From NCBI GenBank assembly GCA_934526185.1, contig CAKTAA010000033.1, positions 1 to 23,431 of the forward strand: a stretch of 23,431 nt of DNA, read 5' to 3'. Below, piece by piece: positions 8,260 to 15,969 of the stretch. Position 1 is the stretch's first letter. The number at the start of each line of letters is the position of its first letter. The position numbers were made by a program, and so were the translations under genes. Below the pieces are notes generated by a model. That model was not told the origin of the DNA and did not search any database. It worked only from the letters and a program-made list of their open reading frames with translations. This DNA comes from an uncultured Eubacteriales bacterium (GTDB lineage: Bacteria > Bacillota > Clostridia > Oscillospirales > CAG-272).

Positions 8260-8404
8260 GTTTTGTAGCACTTGTGAAAGTGGTTGGCAAAGTTTCACGG
8301 ATAAACATTTGCGTCGCAGTAGGCAAAGAGAAAACCGGAAATAATCATGCATATCATGAGTGTGCAGATGTACTATCATACTACTCGGTGTTGAGAAACA
8401 CACT

Positions 8405-8573
8405 GACAAGTCCTTGTCCCCCGTTGAACTCCTTGATCTCAAGAAGCCGATAAAAGATTTTTGGGGATATTATCAATAATGTGAACAAGGTGAGTGCCGA
8501 TATTCTCTCCGACAAGGATGTAACCATTGAGAACATAGACGGCAAGCGTAGGGCGGTATTTTCGGTCAAATAG
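8405..8573 (+). pseudogene. Unidentified coding fragment in two frames
   Basis: Within the otherwise gene-free stretch 8079-8759, two adjacent pieces look like protein: KSLSPVELLDLKKPIKDFW (8405-8479) and, one frame over, VSADILSDKDVTIENIDGKR to TAG 8571-8573. Together they look like the broken end of one gene. I do not recognise the family. The rest of this stretch holds only the arm repeats and a hairpin. Confidence 0.35.
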
Positions 8574-8759
8574 GAGAGATTAATAATTTCAACTAGTCTG
8601 AAAGAAGTATAAAAAATATGGGTGTTTTTCAGTTTTATCAAACTGGCAATTTGTGTAATTGGATATTTCGTACGGTATTGTCTTTACACAATAAAGAATG
8701 GCATACTTACAAATACATAGTGAAGACTATGTTCATTCCCCAAGGCAACCAACCATTGC

Positions 8760-8788
8760 TCGACAAAAATATGCGATTATGATATAAT
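8760..8788 (+). promoter_or_regulatory. Promoter of the Xre-ABC operon
   Basis: TCGACA (8760-8765), 17 bases, TATAAT (8783-8788), 24 bases before the Xre start. Only one base differs from the sigma-A consensus. The ribosome site is AAAGGCGGTG (8798-8807). Confidence 0.75.
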
Positions 8789-8812
8789 TATTTACAGAAA
8801 GGCGGTGTTATC

Positions 8813-9511
8813 ATGTTCGACACCAAGAAATTCGGCGGCTATCTCTCGCGGCTGCGGAAGAATGCCGACATGACGCAGATGGAGCTTGCGGATCGGCTGA
8901 ATTTGACACGACAGGCAATTTCACGCTATGAGCACGGCGACAGCTTTCCCGATGTTTCAATTCTTGTCTTGATTTCAGATATATTTGATATTACATTAGA
9001 TGAGCTGATAGGTTCCGGCGAACCAACGCGTGGCGAATCAAGGATACTCGAAGGAATTGCAAGTGGTGATGAGAGTGTAACGGCGGAAAATATCGAGGAT
9101 ATCGTTAGCCTCGCGCCTTATCTTAAACCGAGCGTTCTGACAAAGCTTTCCGCAGGTTTATCAGCGCAGGGTATTGATATTTCGAATATCATTTCGCTTG
9201 CGGAATATCTGAATGATGACAGTGTGATTTCCATGATGGAAAACGCAAAGTTTGAAACAATCAGCATAGATCTTCTCGAAAAGCTTATGCCGTTTTTGGA
9301 GGCAAAATCGAAATATACAATTTTTCAGAAAATCCTTGATGGCGATATGGACTGGCATTTTCTCCGTCCGCTGCTAATTTACTCTGACGGACTTCACAGC
9401 CAGGTGGAGGCGGCTGTTGTTGAAGGGGCACTTCCGTGGGAAGCACTCGATCTAATGCGTGAAGCATGGCGCGAGATATGGGAGCGTCAGCGAAAGAATG
9501 GTGAAGTATGA
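8813..9511 (+). CDS. Xre-family regulator of the ABC transporter operon
   Basis: This 232-residue protein has an N-terminal Cro/CI-type helix-turn-helix (residues about 8-65, with MTQMELADRLNLTRQAISRYEHG) and an acidic, mainly helical C-terminal part of about 160 residues with no recognised domain, perhaps a sensor or dimer region. Its stop overlaps the start of the first ABC gene as ATGA, so it is translationally coupled to the transporter it probably controls. A regulator leading two half-transporters is the usual layout for drug- or peptide-responsive exporters. The ligand is not evident. Confidence 0.8.
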   Translation: MFDTKKFGGYLSRLRKNADMTQMELADRLNLTRQAISRYEHGDSFPDVSILVLISDIFDITLDELIGSGEPTRGESRILEGIASGDESVTAENIEDIVSLAPYLKPSVLTKLSAGLSAQGIDISNIISLAEYLNDDSVISMMENAKFETISIDLLEKLMPFLEAKSKYTIFQKILDGDMDWHFLRPLLIYSDGLHSQVEAAVVEGALPWEALDLMREAWREIWERQRKNGEV

Positions 9512-11295
9512 AAAAGCGATTTGAGAATTTATGTTTTCTGCTTACATATGCATGGAAAAAATGCAAAGCATTGTATTTTGCTTCACTTGGAAAAGCTGTA
9601 TTCAATGCTTTACTTCCGTTAATCGACATCGCAGGACTCGGTCTTGTAGTAGATGCACTGGTGAACAATAGTCCTCGCCATGAAGTTATGCGTCTGATTC
9701 TGTATTTTCTTCTGTTCAACCTCGCCGTTGCTTTGCTTTCACAACTTTTGACGCTGGCGGAAAATATCATTATGCGCAAAGCATCAGACATTACACAGCG
9801 CGACTACATGAATGACAGTATTCGAATCGATTATCACTATGCACAGGATCGAAGCATTCTTGACCTTAAGAAAAAGTCTATGGGCGCGAATCCTGCATGG
9901 TTCATTTTGTCATTCGGTCAACTCATAAAATGCATCGTTCAATTCGTAGGAATTGCCTATCTTTTTTCGGTTCTCAGTCCGCTGTTTCTAAGCGTACTTC
10001 TGTTAACATCCGTTCTTTCAATTTGGTTTATTGTGCGTGAGCGGAGGTTAGATTTTGCATATCGAAACGAATCAACGGAAGATGAACGAGCAATGGATTA
10101 TCTGTACAAGACCATGACCGATTCCGGTTATGCAAAGGAGGTACGTATAAATCGTGCTGATAGTATTCTTACAAGAAAATATTCAGAACGATATAAAGCT
10201 CATCTTGAACGTAAAAACAAGTTGGAAAACAAACGTGCATTTCTTCATATATGCAGTTTAATCTTGACCGTTGTACAGTCTATAGCAATGTATCTGTATT
10301 TTTCACATCAGGTGTTTTCGGCACAAATAGGTGTTGGTGAGTATACTGTACTTCTCGGTGCAACGACACTGCTCGCAGGTGTTCTGCTCGAATTCTTCAA
10401 TTTGACTGTCAATAACATGGCAAAGACTCTTGATTTTACAGATCTTTTCCGCGAATATCAAAATCATGTGACTGAAAACAGTAAAATTTTTGCAAGTCGC
10501 GAGCTTCCAATGCATGAAATTGATCGTGAGAATTTGAAAATATCGTTTGAAGATGTAACTTTTACTTATCCCGGTTCGCAGAAACCGGTGCTTGAGCACA
10601 TCAGCTTCACTATCATGCAAGGAGAAAAGCTGGGCATCGTTGGGCTTAACGGTTCTGGCAAAACCACTTTGATTAAGCTGCTTTGCCGTCTATATGACCC
10701 TACGCAAGGTAGAATCACATTAAATGACATTGACATTAGAAAGATTCCGCATGATGAATATATCAAACTCATAGGAATAGTCCTACAGGATTTCTGTTTA
10801 TTTGCCTATTCAGTGAGAGAAAACATAGTGTTTGACGGTCAATTAGATGAAACACATTTGTACGAGAGTATAGAAAAAAGCGGTCTTTCCGACAAGATTA
10901 TGTCTCTGCCGAATGGCGCGAATACTTCTATATACAAAACATTAGATGATGAAGGTATTGAATTTTCCGGCGGAGAGGGACAAAAACTGGCGTTGGCTCG
11001 GGCAATTTACAAAAACGCAGGAATCATGATTCTCGACGAACCTACATCGGCTTTGGATCCGCTGGCTGAGCTTGCATTGTTCTCACGGCTTGCCGATATC
11101 GCTGACGGTAGAACAACTCTTTTTATTTCGCATCGATTGTCTTCCACAAAATTTTGTGATCGGATTCTTGTGCTGTCGGAGGGTAAAATTGCAGAGATAG
11201 GTTCTCATGATACACTTATGGAGAAAGACGGTATTTACGCTGATCTATTCCACACACAGGCTAAGTATTACGAATCAGCGGAGGTGAAGGCATGA
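9508..11295 (+). CDS. ABC exporter half-transporter A (membrane domain plus ATPase)
   Basis: 595 residues. Residues about 15-320 are a six-helix exporter membrane domain; hydrophobic stretches include YLFSVLSPLFLSVLLLTSVL and VLLGATTLLAGVLLEFF. The ATPase covers about 345-590, with Walker A GLNGSGKTT, Q-loop VLQDF, signature FSGGEGQK, Walker B IMILDEPTSALDP with catalytic Glu, and ISHRLSS. All catalytic parts look intact. It overlaps the next gene by ATGA, so A and B should form a heterodimer. The substrate may be a peptide, antibiotic or lipid. Its ATPase resembles the dead exporter at 4868-5905 closely enough to use it as a guide to the missing Q-loop there. Confidence 0.88.
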   Translation: MKKRFENLCFLLTYAWKKCKALYFASLGKAVFNALLPLIDIAGLGLVVDALVNNSPRHEVMRLILYFLLFNLAVALLSQLLTLAENIIMRKASDITQRDYMNDSIRIDYHYAQDRSILDLKKKSMGANPAWFILSFGQLIKCIVQFVGIAYLFSVLSPLFLSVLLLTSVLSIWFIVRERRLDFAYRNESTEDERAMDYLYKTMTDSGYAKEVRINRADSILTRKYSERYKAHLERKNKLENKRAFLHICSLILTVVQSIAMYLYFSHQVFSAQIGVGEYTVLLGATTLLAGVLLEFFNLTVNNMAKTLDFTDLFREYQNHVTENSKIFASRELPMHEIDRENLKISFEDVTFTYPGSQKPVLEHISFTIMQGEKLGIVGLNGSGKTTLIKLLCRLYDPTQGRITLNDIDIRKIPHDEYIKLIGIVLQDFCLFAYSVRENIVFDGQLDETHLYESIEKSGLSDKIMSLPNGANTSIYKTLDDEGIEFSGGEGQKLALARAIYKNAGIMILDEPTSALDPLAELALFSRLADIADGRTTLFISHRLSSTKFCDRILVLSEGKIAEIGSHDTLMEKDGIYADLFHTQAKYYESAEVKA

Positions 11296-13061
11296 GACGA
11301 AAAATAAGAATTCTGCTTGCAATATTGCGTTTGATTACTGAAAAGGAGCCGTCATATCTTCTTTGGTCGTTGCCTCAGATCATTACAAATTCTGCTTTAT
11401 CTCTTCTTGCGGTATATGTTCCCAAGCGAATTTTGGAGACTTTGACCGGTGTCAGTACATTTGAAAAAATAGTGCAAGTAATTCTGTTCTACAGTATGCT
11501 TTTGCTATTTTTGAAAATGATCAACAGCTATCTTTCAAATCGCAGCAATCTCGCTGCTGCCAGATTTGCCTCAGAGACCCGATTTGAGATCGGCAGAATT
11601 ACGATGCAGCTTGAAATGAAGGATATAGAAACCGCCTCTCAAAGAAAAGTTATTCAAATGGCAAACAACGCAACCGGATTAACGGGGATTCTCGGAATTG
11701 TGAGACAGATGGTATCCAATGTTATCACAATTGTAGGGCTGGCATGGATTGCGGTGCGACTGAATGTGCTGTTTCTGCTTGCAATTGCTGTTGTTTTAGC
11801 TGTAAAAATACTGTTTTCATATTTGCAGTTCCGTTTTAATATAAAGGCACGAGAACTTTATGCAAAGAATGACCGTGTTGGTGATTATCTGATGGGACTT
11901 GCGTATTTTAACCATGGTGCACAAAAGGAACTTCGGGTGAATAATCTGCGGGATTGGTTTATGAAAAAAATTCTGCGATATCGTGGAGAGATGGTGCGGC
12001 TACAATATAAGGATTTCAAACGAAACGCACTATTTGAGTCGATTATGGCTGTGCTAATGGGGGCGCAATCACTGGTTGTGCTGGTAATTTTGGCAGATAG
12101 TTATCTCGACGGTGCAATTACAATCGCAGACTTCACGATGTATTTTTCCGCAGTGACATCATTGACCGCCGCTCTCAATGCGCTGACACAGCAGATTCGC
12201 CGTTATAACGAGCAGATGTTGAATTTCACGGATTATAAAAAACTTGTCGATTTGCTTGCTCAAACGAAGGTTGAAAATGTGACGTATACTGAAATACCCA
12301 CTCAAACTGAAATCGTTTTCCATGATGTTTCGTTTGCTTATCCGGGTAGCGATAAAAATGTATTAGAACATCTGAATCTCACTATACAAAACGGAGAGAA
12401 GTTGATGATTGTAGGTGTAAATGGTTCAGGCAAAACAACATTGATCAAACTTCTTTGCAAGCTGTATCGTCCTACTTCGGGATACATTACGTTAAATGGG
12501 CAAGATATATGGAGCATTCCCAACGAGATATATTACCGCACAATTGGCGCCGTATTTCAAGATTACCGGAATTTTGCTTTTGCGCTTGCGGAGAATGTAT
12601 CACTTGCAGAGGATACAGACAACAAGCGTGTTCATGCAATTTTCCATGAGCTTGGACTTGGCGGCTTCATTGATAATCTGCCGAATGGCATAAATACAAA
12701 ACTGACACGCCAGTTTGCTTCAAATGGCGTGGAGCTCTCCGGCGGTCAAGATCAAAAGATTGCGATTGCTCGCGCTATTTACAAAGATGCACCGATGTTT
12801 ATACTGGATGAGCCGACTGCGAGCCTTGATGTCAAGGCTGAAAGTGAGATTTATGCAGATTTTGGCAGAATGGCAAAAGGAAGAACTGCGGTATTCATCG
12901 GTCATCGGCTATCTGCAGCAATGCTTGCGGAGAGAATTGTGGTGATGGATAGCGGGCGGATCGCGGAAAGCGGATCTCATACAGAACTGATGCAATGCGG
13001 CGGCATGTATGCAGAGATGTTTAAGGCGCAGAGCCAGGCATATGTTGTAACATGTGAATGA
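11292..13061 (+). CDS. ABC exporter half-transporter B (membrane domain plus ATPase)
   Basis: 589 residues with the same layout as its neighbour: a six-helix membrane domain to about residue 315, then an ATPase with Walker A GVNGSGKTT, Q-loop VFQDY, signature LSGGQDQK, Walker B MFILDEPTASLDV and GHRLSA. Both ATPase sites keep the catalytic Glu and His, unlike many heterodimeric exporters with one degenerate site. Start ATG 11292 overlaps the preceding stop and is preceded by GGAGGTG inside that gene. It is the last gene of the three-gene operon, with a stem-loop just after the stop. Confidence 0.88.
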   Translation: MRRKIRILLAILRLITEKEPSYLLWSLPQIITNSALSLLAVYVPKRILETLTGVSTFEKIVQVILFYSMLLLFLKMINSYLSNRSNLAAARFASETRFEIGRITMQLEMKDIETASQRKVIQMANNATGLTGILGIVRQMVSNVITIVGLAWIAVRLNVLFLLAIAVVLAVKILFSYLQFRFNIKARELYAKNDRVGDYLMGLAYFNHGAQKELRVNNLRDWFMKKILRYRGEMVRLQYKDFKRNALFESIMAVLMGAQSLVVLVILADSYLDGAITIADFTMYFSAVTSLTAALNALTQQIRRYNEQMLNFTDYKKLVDLLAQTKVENVTYTEIPTQTEIVFHDVSFAYPGSDKNVLEHLNLTIQNGEKLMIVGVNGSGKTTLIKLLCKLYRPTSGYITLNGQDIWSIPNEIYYRTIGAVFQDYRNFAFALAENVSLAEDTDNKRVHAIFHELGLGGFIDNLPNGINTKLTRQFASNGVELSGGQDQKIAIARAIYKDAPMFILDEPTASLDVKAESEIYADFGRMAKGRTAVFIGHRLSAAMLAERIVVMDSGRIAESGSHTELMQCGGMYAEMFKAQSQAYVVTCE

Positions 13062-13069
13062 AAGAAATC

Positions 13070-13098
13070 CCCCCTCGGTTTGTGTAGATCCGAGGGGG
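13070..13098. terminator. Stem-loop after the ABC operon
   Basis: CCCCCTCGG (13070-13078) pairs with CCGAGGGGG (13090-13098), loop of 11 bases, nine bases after the transporter stop. The stem is very stable, but no clear T-run follows on the plus strand (ATTGGCG), so termination is likely but not textbook. Confidence 0.6.
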
Positions 13099-13140
13099 AT
13101 TGGCGTTGGCGGATTAAGTTAATGGTATTGGGTACAGAAT

Positions 13141-13152
13141 CGGAAGTTTCCG
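13141..13152. promoter_or_regulatory. Upstream operator-like palindrome CGGAAGTTTCCG
   Basis: Arms CGGAA and TTCCG are exact. A near-identical copy lies at 13243-13253 over the likely transcription start of the next gene. About 100 bases apart, the two could bind one repressor and form a loop. Confidence 0.5.
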
Positions 13153-13209
13153 AGACGGAGCCGCTCTGTTTCTCTCGTTTTTGTTTATAATTTCCCTCAA
13201 TATGATTGC

Positions 13210-13253
13210 TTGAGATATTAGAAAAGTATGATATAATATAATCGGAAGCTTCC
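13210..13253 (+). promoter_or_regulatory. Promoter with overlapping operator of the second Xre gene
   Basis: TTGAGA (13210-13215), 16 bases, TATAAT (13232-13237). The palindrome CGGAAGCTTCC (13243-13253) starts six bases after the -10 box and so covers the start of transcription. This is the expected place for an autorepressor site. Confidence 0.6.
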
Positions 13254-13276
13254 AAAAACACATATTGGAGGAAATT

Positions 13277-14038
13277 ATGTTACAGTTTAAAGAAAAAATC
13301 AAGAAATTGAGAAAAGAAAAAGACATGACACAAGAACAGCTTGCCGAATATATGGGAGTATCCCCTCAAGCCGTCAGTCGTTGGGAAACAGGAGTTACTT
13401 GTCCCGATATTTTCGCGTTGCCCGCTTTGGCGGAATTATTTGGCATCACCGTTGACGGTTTGCTGGGTGTGGATGAAAAAGAAAAACAAAAAGAAATCAG
13501 AAGCATCATTTCTGTTGCTGAGGAAAAAATAAATGAGGGTATGACTGATGAACCTATAGTTTTGCTGCGTGAAGCGTTGAACAAATATCCTAACAACGAA
13601 CAACTTCTTTGTTCTTTGATGTATGCGTTATACGTTGCAAGCGAAGATGAAGAACTGTGCAAAGTATATGACAGCGAGATCGTATCCATCGCATATAGAA
13701 TCGAGCAGCATTCCACGGACAGTGACTGCCGAAATGAAGCACGCAGTATTTTGTTCCGCCACTATTGCGATACAAACAGAAAAGCCGAGGCGCTACAAAT
13801 TGCCGACGGTATGGCGCGTATAGAAACGAGCCTTGAACGTAATATTTATTGGGCGCTTGACGGTGCTGACCGTCTCGCATACCTTAAAGAACGAATGGCG
13901 GACGATATGCATTATCTGATTTGGGATGTAAATGCATATGCGTGTCACGCAAATATTTCCGATGAACAAAAAGAGCAACTCAATTCTGTTTGTCAAAAAA
14001 TCAAGGCTCTGATGAAGGAAAGTTTAAATATTGAATAA
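13277..14038 (+). CDS. Xre-family regulator with helical-repeat C-terminus
   Basis: 253 residues. ATG 13277 is chosen because GGAGG (13267-13271) precedes it at good distance; a start at 13265 would lie on the ribosome site. The N-terminal Cro/CI helix-turn-helix (residues about 6-60, with MTQEQLAEYMGVSPQAVSRWETG) is clear. The remainder is helical with TPR-like pairs (PIVLLREALNKYPNNEQLL) and may sense a partner or peptide. It stands alone between two terminators and has its own promoter with a palindrome over the start site, so it probably represses itself. The same palindrome 100 bases upstream suggests it also acts on neighbouring transcription. Confidence 0.78.
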   Translation: MLQFKEKIKKLRKEKDMTQEQLAEYMGVSPQAVSRWETGVTCPDIFALPALAELFGITVDGLLGVDEKEKQKEIRSIISVAEEKINEGMTDEPIVLLREALNKYPNNEQLLCSLMYALYVASEDEELCKVYDSEIVSIAYRIEQHSTDSDCRNEARSILFRHYCDTNRKAEALQIADGMARIETSLERNIYWALDGADRLAYLKERMADDMHYLIWDVNAYACHANISDEQKEQLNSVCQKIKALMKESLNIE

Positions 14039-14045
14039 AGCAATG

Positions 14046-14079
14046 GAGAAGCCGTACAAATCGTGCGGTTTCTCTTTTT
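14046..14079 (+). terminator. Intrinsic terminator of the Xre gene
   Basis: GAGAAGCCGTAC (14046-14057) pairs with GTGCGGTTTCTC (14063-14074), with two G-T pairs, loop of five, then TTTTT (14075-14079). It lies eight bases after the stop codon. Confidence 0.85.
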
Positions 14080-14132
14080 GTGTCTCAAAATTTGCGCCGC
14101 ATGAAACAAAGAAAAAGATTTTTTGATTTCCG

Positions 14133-14149
14133 AGAAACAACCTGTTTCT
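14133..14149. promoter_or_regulatory. Operator 1 of the LexA-like repressor
   Basis: AGAAAC, five bases, GTTTCT. The same pattern recurs at 14186-14202. It ends five bases before the -35 box. Confidence 0.65.
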
Positions 14150-14154
14150 ATATA

Positions 14155-14183
14155 TTGACAAACGGATTGAGATATGTTATAAT
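14155..14183 (+). promoter_or_regulatory. Consensus promoter of the LexA-like gene
   Basis: TTGACA (14155-14160), 17 bases, TATAAT (14178-14183): a perfect match to the sigma-A consensus. Such a strong promoter normally needs tight repression, which the operators on both sides would give. Confidence 0.88.
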
Positions 14184-14185
14184 AT

Positions 14186-14202
14186 AGAAACAGTACGTTT
14201 CT
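14186..14202. promoter_or_regulatory. Operator 2 of the LexA-like repressor
   Basis: AGAAAC-AGTAC-GTTTCT, three bases after the -10 box, over the expected transcription start. Its centre is 53 bases (about five helix turns) from that of operator 1, so bound dimers would face the same side of the DNA. Confidence 0.7.
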
Positions 14203-14219
14203 GCGTCTTGGAGGCACTT

Positions 14220-14843
14220 ATGAAGAGCATACGAAATGAGTCAAAACCGGTCATCGTTCAGTTTATCGATGAGTATTATCATAAATATTTTGTGATTCCT
14301 TCCGTGCGTGAGATCGCATCGGGAACGGGTATTTCCGTTTCTACGGTACATCGTTGCCTCAGCGCGATGAAAGAAAACGGCGAGCTGGAATACAGCGGTC
14401 GCCGTTCGGTACACACAAAACGAATGGAAATGGAAACGAATCACCACGCTATGCCCGTGCTTGGTTACGTTGCCTGCGGTGAGGGACAGGAGGAAACCGA
14501 GGAAGTAATTGAGTACATTCGCATGCCCGAATCTCTTATCGGCAAGGGAGAATTCTTTGCTCTTATCGCAAAAGGCGAGTCTATGATCGATGCCGGTGTT
14601 CATCCCGGGGATTATGTGGTAATCCGTAAACAGAATACAGCAGACATCGGTGACATCGTTGTTGCACTCGACCAGGGCGTGAACAATCTCAAAGTGCTCG
14701 ACTTTGATACGAATAAGAAAGCATACTTTCTCCGCTCCTGCAACGAGGATAAGGAACGCTATGCAGATATCTATCCCGAGGAATTGCAAATACAAGGTGT
14801 TGCTGTTTGCGTGACGCATAAACTTTTGAAGATAAATGTTTGA
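14220..14843 (+). CDS. LexA-like self-cleaving repressor
   Basis: 207 residues from ATG 14220 behind GGAGG (14210-14214). N-terminal winged helix (residues about 5-65, with VREIASGTGISVSTVHRCLSAM) as in LexA. The C-terminal S24 protease domain has the cleavage site VACGEG (Cys86-Gly87), catalytic Ser121 in KGESMIDAG and Lys158 in NNLKVL. LexA itself cuts Ala-Gly; Cys-Gly is the form used by UmuD. By family knowledge, RecA filaments after DNA damage trigger self-cleavage. With its own operators and its place just upstream of the excisionase and integrase genes, it probably couples island excision to the SOS response. It is not likely to be the host's own LexA, since it lies inside the island. 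Confidence 0.85.
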   Translation: MKSIRNESKPVIVQFIDEYYHKYFVIPSVREIASGTGISVSTVHRCLSAMKENGELEYSGRRSVHTKRMEMETNHHAMPVLGYVACGEGQEETEEVIEYIRMPESLIGKGEFFALIAKGESMIDAGVHPGDYVVIRKQNTADIGDIVVALDQGVNNLKVLDFDTNKKAYFLRSCNEDKERYADIYPEELQIQGVAVCVTHKLLKINV

Positions 14844-14856
14844 AGAGGAGACGCCA

Positions 14857-15078
14857 TTGAAATACGCAAAAAGAAGAATTCCTATCGGTGATTGTCCGAA
14901 TTGTGGAAGACCCGTGGTCTATTCTGATAGCGGTGCTGACAAAAAATATATCTCCGTGATCTGCGTGGACGATGATTACGTAGGGCATACCCAAATATGT
15001 GCCAAGTGCAAAACGATGGTTGCTGTTATTGAAAATCGGCAATTTGGAATCCCCGTTATTGGTGTAGTAAATGCATAA
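14857..15078 (+). CDS. Small zinc-ribbon protein
   Basis: 73 residues from TTG 14857, chosen because AGAGGAG (14844-14850) lies six bases before it; an ATG at 14836 inside the repressor gene has no ribosome site. Two CxxC pairs (Cys13/Cys16 in CPNCG and Cys48/Cys51 in CAKC) should bind one zinc ion. No other domain is seen. It is cotranscribed with the LexA-like gene, so it should be SOS-induced with it. It may be an adaptor or small nucleic-acid-binding protein; the function is unknown. Confidence 0.7.
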   Translation: MKYAKRRIPIGDCPNCGRPVVYSDSGADKKYISVICVDDDYVGHTQICAKCKTMVAVIENRQFGIPVIGVVNA

Positions 15079-15083
15079 ATCAT

Positions 15084-15193
15084 AAAACAATCGAAAGTGA
15101 GCCATCCTCCCGGCTGTGAATTCGGGAGACCAGGGTGAGTATCAGAACATATAGCAGAGCACGTCTCTGCATTGTTTTGATGCTCACTTTTTT
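15084..15193 (+). ncRNA. Structured leader with terminator before the excisionase operon
   Basis: An outer stem, GTGAGCCATC (15097-15106) with GATGCTCAC (15179-15187), one bulged C, is followed by TTTTTT (15188-15193). Inside are two hairpins, CTCCCG/CGGGAG (15107-15112, 15123-15128) and GCAGAG/CTCTGC (15154-15159, 15165-15170), giving a three-way junction. AAAACAAT (15084-15091) can pair with ATTGTTTT (15171-15178), which crosses the outer stem and so would be either a pseudoknot or an alternative fold. The layout is that of an attenuator or riboswitch-like element between the repressor genes and the excisionase. I cannot assign it to a known class. Confidence 0.45.
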
Positions 15194-15196
15194 CGT

Positions 15197-15229
15197 TATA
15201 TCCGTCTGTTCGCTGCGCAGACGTATATA
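15197..15229. repeat. Second hairpin before the excisionase gene
   Basis: CGTCTG (15203-15208) pairs with CAGACG (15218-15223). After one mismatch five further A-T pairs extend the stem. No T-run follows directly. It may be a processing site or part of the leader above. Confidence 0.45.
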
Positions 15230-15304
15230 TAAATCTGTTTTGAAAGGGGGATAGTCGCGAAAGCAAGCCAAAAATTAAACTGAATATGACGACGGTAAAT
15301 ACAT

Positions 15305-15323
15305 ACCGTAAAAGCTTTACGGT
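15305..15323. repeat. Palindrome upstream of the excisionase gene
   Basis: ACCGTAAA and TTTACGGT are perfect arms with a three-base centre, 29 bases before the start codon. It could be an operator for autoregulation or a binding site for the excisionase itself. Confidence 0.4.
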
Positions 15324-15351
15324 TAAATCTAAACTCTTGGAGGTTAACCAA

Positions 15352-15564
15352 ATGAAGCAATCATCCTACAAGTCCTATGAGGATCTTCCGCTGTTTCTCA
15401 ACGTGAATGATCTGTCAAAGGCAATCGGAATCGCGCCGTCGTCATGCTACGAGCTGATGCATGAAAAAGATTTTCCGAGCATCCGAATCGGAAAACGCTT
15501 GGTCGTTCAGCGTGAAAAGTTCATTGAGTGGGTTGATGAACAGTCAAAAGGAGGCAGAAAATGA
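15352..15564 (+). CDS. Excisionase-like helix-turn-helix protein
   Basis: 70 residues. ATG 15352 follows GGAGG (15339-15343) at eight bases; an in-frame ATG at 15286 lacks a ribosome site. One MerR/excisionase-type HTH fills the protein (LNVNDLSKAIGIAPSSCYELM, then FPSIRIGKRLVVQREKFIEWV). In elements with tyrosine integrases, such proteins bend attachment-site DNA and direct recombination toward excision. Its stop overlaps the next start, beginning a backbone operon. It lies about 1.6 kb before the integrases rather than next to them, which is common in clostridial islands. A transcriptional regulator role is the alternative. Confidence 0.75.
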   Translation: MKQSSYKSYEDLPLFLNVNDLSKAIGIAPSSCYELMHEKDFPSIRIGKRLVVQREKFIEWVDEQSKGGRK

Positions 15565-15959
15565 GTTATTCGTCACGTGAATTCTGCCAAATCCTGCGCG
15601 AATGTTATTTTCATCCCGACAATCTGAAGAACTATCCAAGCGAAATGATGGTGCAAAAAACGAGAGCAGCGCTCATTTTGTTATGGAATCTGGAGCATCT
15701 TGAAATATGCGGCAAGAGATATAACAGAGAATTTATCCGCCGTCTTATGCTGAATGAAATGATGCTTGAGGACGTTACACGAGCGATTTCTTACTACATG
15801 CATCGCGTAAAAGAGAAGACGATTCCGAGTCTTTCCGTAACGATTTTTCTTTCTGTTCTCCTCTCTGATGCGATAACCGACATGGAGTTTCGTTATCACG
15901 AATACGGTGAAATACCGTTCGATGTATGCGTTACTGTGAAGGTTGAACTGATCGCGTGA
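15561..15959 (+). CDS. Unknown island backbone protein
   Basis: 132 residues, start ATG 15561 overlapping the previous stop. It is helical and without recognised motifs; the hydrophobic run SLSVTIFLSVLLSDAI is flanked by charged sequence and looks like a buried helix rather than a membrane segment. Always-coupled spacing on both sides (overlap upstream, ten bases downstream) says it works with the excisionase-like and HTH proteins. No function can be given. Confidence 0.65.
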   Translation: MSYSSREFCQILRECYFHPDNLKNYPSEMMVQKTRAALILLWNLEHLEICGKRYNREFIRRLMLNEMMLEDVTRAISYYMHRVKEKTIPSLSVTIFLSVLLSDAITDMEFRYHEYGEIPFDVCVTVKVELIA

Positions 15960-15969
15960 GGTGATAAGG

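Noticed and set aside
15101..15135. Resemblance of CCCGGCTGTGAA and CGGGAGACC to the end of a cobalamin riboswitch
   Set aside because: The conserved upstream core of that riboswitch (AGGGAA and the rest) is missing and the bases before belong to the zinc-ribbon gene, so only a chance likeness is left.
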